Of a DNA stretch of 9,380 bases, positions 5,852 to 9,380 are shown piece after piece. Both the position numbers and the translations under genes were made by a program. The notes below the pieces were generated by a model, which worked only from the letters and a program-made list of their open reading frames with translations, was not told the origin of the DNA and did not search any database. Source of the stretch: an uncultured Acetatifactor sp. (GTDB lineage Bacteria > Bacillota > Clostridia > Lachnospirales > Lachnospiraceae); contig CAJTMX010000063.1 in assembly GCA_910577235.1 (NCBI GenBank), forward strand, positions 1 through 9,380, written 5' to 3'. Every line of letters begins with the position of its first letter. Within the stretch, counting starts at the first letter, position 1.

Positions 5852-6736
5852 TTATTCCTCTGCGCCGGAATCCTGGCCGGCCTGTTCAGCCGGGGCCGCT
5901 TCCGCAGGCTCCGCCTCTGCCTCCGGCTCCCCTGCCGTTTCCCCTGCGGGCGCCTGTTCCTGCTGCCTTGCCGCCTCCCGCTCGTTCCGGCGGGCTTCCT
6001 GCCACCTCTGCCTGTTCTCATCGGTACGGAAAGCGGAATGCCCTTTCAGGTTTTTCGTCAGAATGTCGCGCACCTCTTTCCCATCCCTGCCGCCGAAGCC
6101 CAGCCGCAGGAGCCATATCCTCATGTAGTATTTCTCGTTTTCCTCGATGGTCTCTTTGGGGCTGATGCGTTTCTGCTCCTTTGCCTGCCGCACCATCGCC
6201 GCCGTAAGGTGCGTGAATGCCTTTATCATGTCGGGATCGTCCGCCGTGGGAAGGGTGAAGGTAATCTTCCCGTCCGGGAAGCTGATGCCTCTGCATCCTT
6301 CCGCATGGCTCTGGAATGTCTGCAGGAAAGTTTCCGCATCGGGAATCTCCGCGCTGCCGAGCGCCTCCACCAGTTCCGCAGGAATCCGGAAGACCTCCTC
6401 CGCAAATGCGCGGTTGATAAGGTACTGCTTGCTGTGGGTCAGGAAAATCAGGTTTTTAAACCCCTCTGCCGTCATGCCCTCCACCGGGAGGCTGACCGTT
6501 GTTTCCTCCACCTCTGCCTGTGGGCTTTCGATAAGCCCCTGCTCCAGAAGCCCTGCCCTTACCATCTCCGCCGTCTTTTCATCCTCCGTCTCCACCGCGC
6601 CGCTCCTGTCGATGGTGCAGTTCCCGATCTGGTAGCTGCAGGTGGGAACTCCCATGTACTTTGAAGGCTCTCCTAAAATCCCGCTGACTGCCTTTACTAC
6701 ATCTTTCCTGTTTGCTGCATTCGTCTCAATCCTCAT
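5852..6736 (-). CDS. 'Virulence'-family protein of mobile elements, function unknown (294 residues)
   Basis: This belongs to a family widespread in Firmicutes conjugative elements and prophages that is often labelled 'virulence protein' without functional proof. Supporting phrases are the N-terminal NRKDVVKAVSGILGEP, YMGVPTCSYQIGNCTIDRSG and the C-terminal ENEKYYMRIWLLRLGF, then DILTKNLKGHSAF. The middle (SLPVEGMTAEGFKNLIFLTH, RIPAELVEALGS, AFTHLTAAMVRQAKEQKRIS) looks helical. The last 40 or so residues are a low-complexity Ala/Glu/Pro/Gly tail, probably disordered and acidic. The ATG at 6736 is preferred: GGAGG (6745-6749) lies 8 nt upstream. The upstream in-frame ATG at 6751 overlaps that ribosome site itself, so it is a poor start. 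Leader copy C precedes it, overlapping the end of the cytosine methyltransferase gene. Confidence 0.85.
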   Translation of the reverse strand: MRIETNAANRKDVVKAVSGILGEPSKYMGVPTCSYQIGNCTIDRSGAVETEDEKTAEMVRAGLLEQGLIESPQAEVEETTVSLPVEGMTAEGFKNLIFLTHSKQYLINRAFAEEVFRIPAELVEALGSAEIPDAETFLQTFQSHAEGCRGISFPDGKITFTLPTADDPDMIKAFTHLTAAMVRQAKEQKRISPKETIEENEKYYMRIWLLRLGFGGRDGKEVRDILTKNLKGHSAFRTDENRQRWQEARRNEREAARQQEQAPAGETAGEPEAEAEPAEAAPAEQAGQDSGAEE

Positions 6737-6754
6737 CCTTTTTTCCTCCATTTT

Positions 6755-6857
6755 CGTGTTTTCCCTTTCGGTATTACATTAATCACTCTGAATGGGGATA
6801 AAAGCAACATAAATGTCAGAATAAATGTCACAATAAATAATCCGGGAACTGTGCATA
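6755..6857 (-). repeat. Intergenic leader repeat, copy C (diverged)
   Basis: Reading the plus strand, 6755-6777 (cgtgttttccctttcggtat and onward) matches copy B at 4945-4967 with few changes. 'ctctgaa' follows, then CATAAATG (6808-6815), then 'aactgtgcat' (6847-6856) as in copy B. The order and approximate spacing agree with copies A and B, but the centre has diverged and shifted. The far end runs into the last codons of the cytosine methyltransferase. Confidence 0.6.
6809..6832 (-). repeat. Tandem 12-bp direct repeat at the methyltransferase stop codon
   Basis: Two adjacent 12-base units, ataaatgtcaga (6809-6820) and ataaatgtcaca (6821-6832), differ at one base. The TGA stop of the cytosine methyltransferase (6830-6828) is inside the second unit. 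Copies A and B carry one related unit (ataaatgtgaca). This suggests a duplicated binding site in copy C. Confidence 0.65.
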
Positions 6858-8801
6858 GTACACAATGCCGCAAAGCACGAAATACACGTTCGGCAGGGCG
6901 CAGCCGTTCCCCCACATACGGTACTCCGCAGAATCGGAATGGGGGTCTTTGAGCCATTTCCGTATCTGGCTGTCGGACTTCGGCTTGCTGGAGGTACCCA
7001 TTACCTTACGGTGGGTCTCAAACACCTCACGCCAGAACGCCATATCTTCCTCCGTGGGATTTTCCGTGCCGAGGCCGTCACACCACCAGTCCGGGAACCC
7101 CTGCAGCCTTGCGCATTCCGTGGGTGTGAGCCTGCGGACGATATAGTCCGGCTCTACTATATGGTAGTCGCCGCTGAACGCCTCCTGGTTCCCAAGCCAC
7201 TGCTTGGAGCCCATGCTCGCGGAGATCGTACCAAATACATCCTTACCCGATGCCGTCCGCACGTCATTGATGACGGGAGGGTCCTTATAATCCGTAGCCA
7301 CCAGCGTATTTGCCAGTTCCTTTTCCGCCCGCATGAAATAGGAATTCTTGCTCGTGCAGTAGGTGGGGTATGCCACCGCATGGCGGTCTGCCCCGGTCAG
7401 GCTGAAACACACGTCCTCATTCACCCCGCTGCCCTGCGGCCCGTTCTTATCATCCCTGCCGATCATGGAGCCCTGCACCGCAACTATAGCGATGCCGCCC
7501 TGATTCGAGGACGGATTATTACAGTTACAGTCAAGTGTCCGTGCGGTCTGCGCCTCATAAAAACCGCTGTGCGGATTGCCGGATTTCATGGCGTTGCTCT
7601 CTTTGGAGCAGATGCCGAATGCCTGCACCACAAGCTCATTGCAGCGGCTCTCTCCTATATCGAAAGTATTCAGCGTGTTTGCCACTTCCCCGTCTTTCCA
7701 TGTGGGCGCTTCCTCCGCGGAGTGCGGGCGCATCCCTTTGCAGAAAGGCACGAACACGGTCTGGTCATTGTTGCAGGAAAGGGTGGCCGACTTGTCATCC
7801 TGTATCAGAGCGCCTTTCCCTCCAGAACCTCCACCAGCGCGGATTTTCAGCGTCTTTGGCGTTTCCACCACAAAGGGCTGGTTGTTCCCGCCCATGCCGT
7901 AGGTGGCATTGACCGTGGGCGCGGTCTCCAAAGGCCCCGTGTATCTCGTATCCTGAGAGTGGTTTTCAAATACTGCCTGCTCCAGCACACACGGGGGATG
8001 GTGCGCCTCCGCCCTTAAGGTACACGTCACGTCATCGGTCACGTCCATGCGGCTTCCGCCCTGGTCGTTTAAACAGATGCCGCCTGCCGCTCCAAAGCCT
8101 TCCGCAGCACCTCCGGCAGCTCCTTGCCACGCACGGAAGCCCTGCGGAGTATACCCTGACACGCCCTCGGACTCAAATAATATCTTTCCGGCACACCCGC
8201 CTGCAAAATCTGCGACAAGGTAGATGCGTTTCCTACGTTGGGGGACGCCCCACAGGCAGGCATCGAATACCCGCCACGCGAGGGAAAACCCGTCTGCCAT
8301 GATGCATCCGGCATTCGCCCATTTTCCCTTTGGAGGTCGAGGTACAGGAATGCCCCTGTCTTTAACGGAGCAGACCGCTTCGAGGACTGCCCTGAAATCC
8401 TCCCCATTGTTTGAGGAGAAGGCCCCCGGCACGTTCTCCCATACGATAAATCTTGGGTATCTCCCATCTGTCGCACACCTCATTTCCTTTATGATCCTGA
8501 TTGCCTGATAAAAAAGGCCAGATTGTCTGCCGTCAAGTCCTGCACGTTTTCCCGCTATTGAGAGGTCCGTGCAAGGTGAGCCGGATGTTATGATATCAAC
8601 AGGTTCTATTTCATCCCCGCGGATGCTGTTCACATCGCCGTAATGCTTCACAAAGGGCAGCCGTTTTGTGGTCACCCGGATAGGAAACATCTCAATTTCC
8701 GAAGCCCACACCGGACGGATTCCGGCAAGAAGCCCGCCAAGTTCAAAAGCGCCGGAGCCGGAGAACAGGCTGCCCAGCGTCAGTTTTCCATTCTCATCCA
8801 T
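6828..8801 (-). CDS. DNA (cytosine-5) methyltransferase with a large repeat-rich variable region
   Basis: This enzyme transfers a methyl group from S-adenosylmethionine to C5 of cytosine in DNA. The 657 residues carry the class motifs in order: motif I (SLFSGSGAFELG, about 11-22), motif IV with catalytic Cys77 (GSPCTDLS), motif VI (ENV, 122-124), motif VIII (QRRKRIYLV, 188-196), motif IX (RRLTPTECARLQGFP, 556-570) and motif X (MWGNGCALPN, 629-638). Residues about 202-550 separate motifs VIII and IX. This is far longer than a single target-recognition domain and contains about nine spaced '[AS]-x-T-[LVI]' units. The ATG overlaps the stop of the upstream methyltransferase by 8 nt (ATGGATGA), so the two are probably co-translated. 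No restriction endonuclease is adjacent, so it looks like an orphan phage enzyme for protection against host restriction. The recognition sequence cannot be read from the protein. Confidence 0.95.
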   Translation of the reverse strand: MDENGKLTLGSLFSGSGAFELGGLLAGIRPVWASEIEMFPIRVTTKRLPFVKHYGDVNSIRGDEIEPVDIITSGSPCTDLSIAGKRAGLDGRQSGLFYQAIRIIKEMRCATDGRYPRFIVWENVPGAFSSNNGEDFRAVLEAVCSVKDRGIPVPRPPKGKWANAGCIMADGFSLAWRVFDACLWGVPQRRKRIYLVADFAGGCAGKILFESEGVSGYTPQGFRAWQGAAGGAAEGFGAAGGICLNDQGGSRMDVTDDVTCTLRAEAHHPPCVLEQAVFENHSQDTRYTGPLETAPTVNATYGMGGNNQPFVVETPKTLKIRAGGGSGGKGALIQDDKSATLSCNNDQTVFVPFCKGMRPHSAEEAPTWKDGEVANTLNTFDIGESRCNELVVQAFGICSKESNAMKSGNPHSGFYEAQTARTLDCNCNNPSSNQGGIAIVAVQGSMIGRDDKNGPQGSGVNEDVCFSLTGADRHAVAYPTYCTSKNSYFMRAEKELANTLVATDYKDPPVINDVRTASGKDVFGTISASMGSKQWLGNQEAFSGDYHIVEPDYIVRRLTPTECARLQGFPDWWCDGLGTENPTEEDMAFWREVFETHRKVMGTSSKPKSDSQIRKWLKDPHSDSAEYRMWGNGCALPNVYFVLCGIVYYAQFPDYLL

Positions 8802-9380
8802 CCGCAGCCGCCCCCTTCTCCAGTTCCAAATATGGGATTTTCACCCCGTCCCTCTCCACAAATACATTCTCTGCGGAGCCGGCCTGCTCGATATAGCGGT
8901 TCACGATGACGTCCGCAAACTTCTCATCCAGCTCTATGGTGTAGCAGATGCGGTTCGTCTGCTCGCAGGCAATCAACGTGGAGCCGGAGCCGCCGAAAGG
9001 GTCCAATACAATGCAGTTGCTCATACTGGAATTCTTGATGGGGTATGCCACCAAGCCCACTGGCTTTGCGGTTGGGTGGGTCTCGCTTTTCTTCGGGCGG
9101 TCAAACTCCCATATGGTGGTCTGCTTCCTGTCGGAATACCAGTTGTGCTTCCCGCCCTTCTTCCATCCGAACAGGCACGGTTCGTGCTGCCACTGGTAGG
9201 GGCTCCGCCCCAGCACAAGGCTCTGCTTCTTCCAGATGCAGCACCCGGAAAGGTAGAATCCCGCCGCCTTGAACGCGCTGCGGAAATTCAGCCCTTCGGT
9301 GTCGGCATGGAACACATAAATGGATGCGTCCTGCTCCATGTTCTGCTCCATATTTACGAATGCGGCGAAAAGGAACTGGT
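8794..9380 (-). CDS. DNA amino-methyltransferase (N6-adenine/N4-cytosine), C-terminal part
   Basis: The visible 194 residues form the C-terminal part of a beta-class DNA methyltransferase (N6_N4_Mtase, PF01555), which methylates the amino group of adenine or cytosine. The frame is open to the window edge, so the start and the catalytic D/N-P-P-Y motif lie outside. Visible are DASIYVFHADTEGLNFRSAF, CIWKKQSLVLGRSPYQWQHE, a target-recognition stretch with GGKHNWYSDRKQTTIWEFDR, motif X around HPTAKPVGLVAYPI, and the S-adenosylmethionine site motif I DPFGGSGSTLIACE. Motif I after the recognition region fits the beta order. An in-frame ATG at 9351 is internal to the conserved domain and not the likely start. 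Relatives often carry an N-terminal ParB-like domain, which cannot be checked here. The 8-nt overlap with the cytosine methyltransferase suggests a paired unit. Confidence 0.93.
   Translation of the reverse strand, partial: QFLFAAFVNMEQNMEQDASIYVFHADTEGLNFRSAFKAAGFYLSGCCIWKKQSLVLGRSPYQWQHEPCLFGWKKGGKHNWYSDRKQTTIWEFDRPKKSETHPTAKPVGLVAYPIKNSSMSNCIVLDPFGGSGSTLIACEQTNRICYTIELDEKFADVIVNRYIEQAGSAENVFVERDGVKIPYLELEKGAAADG

Noticed and set aside
5852..6736. Calling the 294-residue protein a virulence factor
   Set aside because: The family label is an inherited database name; nothing in the sequence (no signal peptide, no toxin motif) shows a role in virulence.
6939..8018. Long plus-strand open frame (359 codons) opposite the cytosine methyltransferase; similar frames at 5063-5806 and 6038-6664
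   Set aside because: They lie fully antisense to genes with clear family motifs, show no recognisable domains, and are explained by the G+C-rich codon usage of the real genes.

Overview
The window looks like part of a temperate, HK97-type tailed phage (prophage) of a low-GC-phylum gut clostridium, probably a Lachnospiraceae-like host. This assignment rests on recognisable terminase, portal, DUF4314 and 'virulence'-family proteins, purine-rich GGAGG ribosome sites before almost every gene, and moderately high G+C. No host gene, attachment site, integrase, tRNA or CRISPR array is visible. Every supported gene lies on the minus strand, so transcription runs from position 9380 down to 1.

In transcription order the layout is as follows. 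(1) Two DNA methyltransferases whose ends overlap by 8 nt: a beta-class amino-methyltransferase cut by the window edge (8794 to beyond 9380) and a 657-residue cytosine-C5 methyltransferase (6828-8801). (2) A block of accessory genes: a 294-residue 'virulence'-family protein (5852-6736), a DUF4314 protein (5300-5785), a small basic protein (5061-5279), a 122-residue protein (4555-4923), and proteins of 93 and 61 residues (4142-4423, 3942-4127). (3) A strong RNA hairpin (3888-3927). (4) The head-packaging module: small terminase (3383-3859), large terminase (1833-3383), then the portal (592 to below 1), which is cut by the window edge.

Two things stand out. First, an AT-rich gene (658-1788) for a 376-residue protein with two membrane segments sits between the large terminase and the portal. 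It is followed by its own intrinsic terminator, so it looks like a 'moron' cargo gene inserted in the late operon. Second, unrelated accessory genes share a leader. The 100 bases before the 93-residue gene and before the 122-residue gene match at 80 of 100 positions without a gap, and a diverged copy precedes the 294-residue gene. These leaders carry a regular set of TTAT-type half-sites and look like a shared regulatory or recombination module.

The terminase pair would cut and pump phage DNA through the portal, and the methyltransferases probably protect that DNA from host restriction. The small accessory proteins and the membrane protein have no function that can be read from sequence. There is no stretch over 300 bases without a gene; the largest gaps (about 90-140 bases) are the three repeated leaders.
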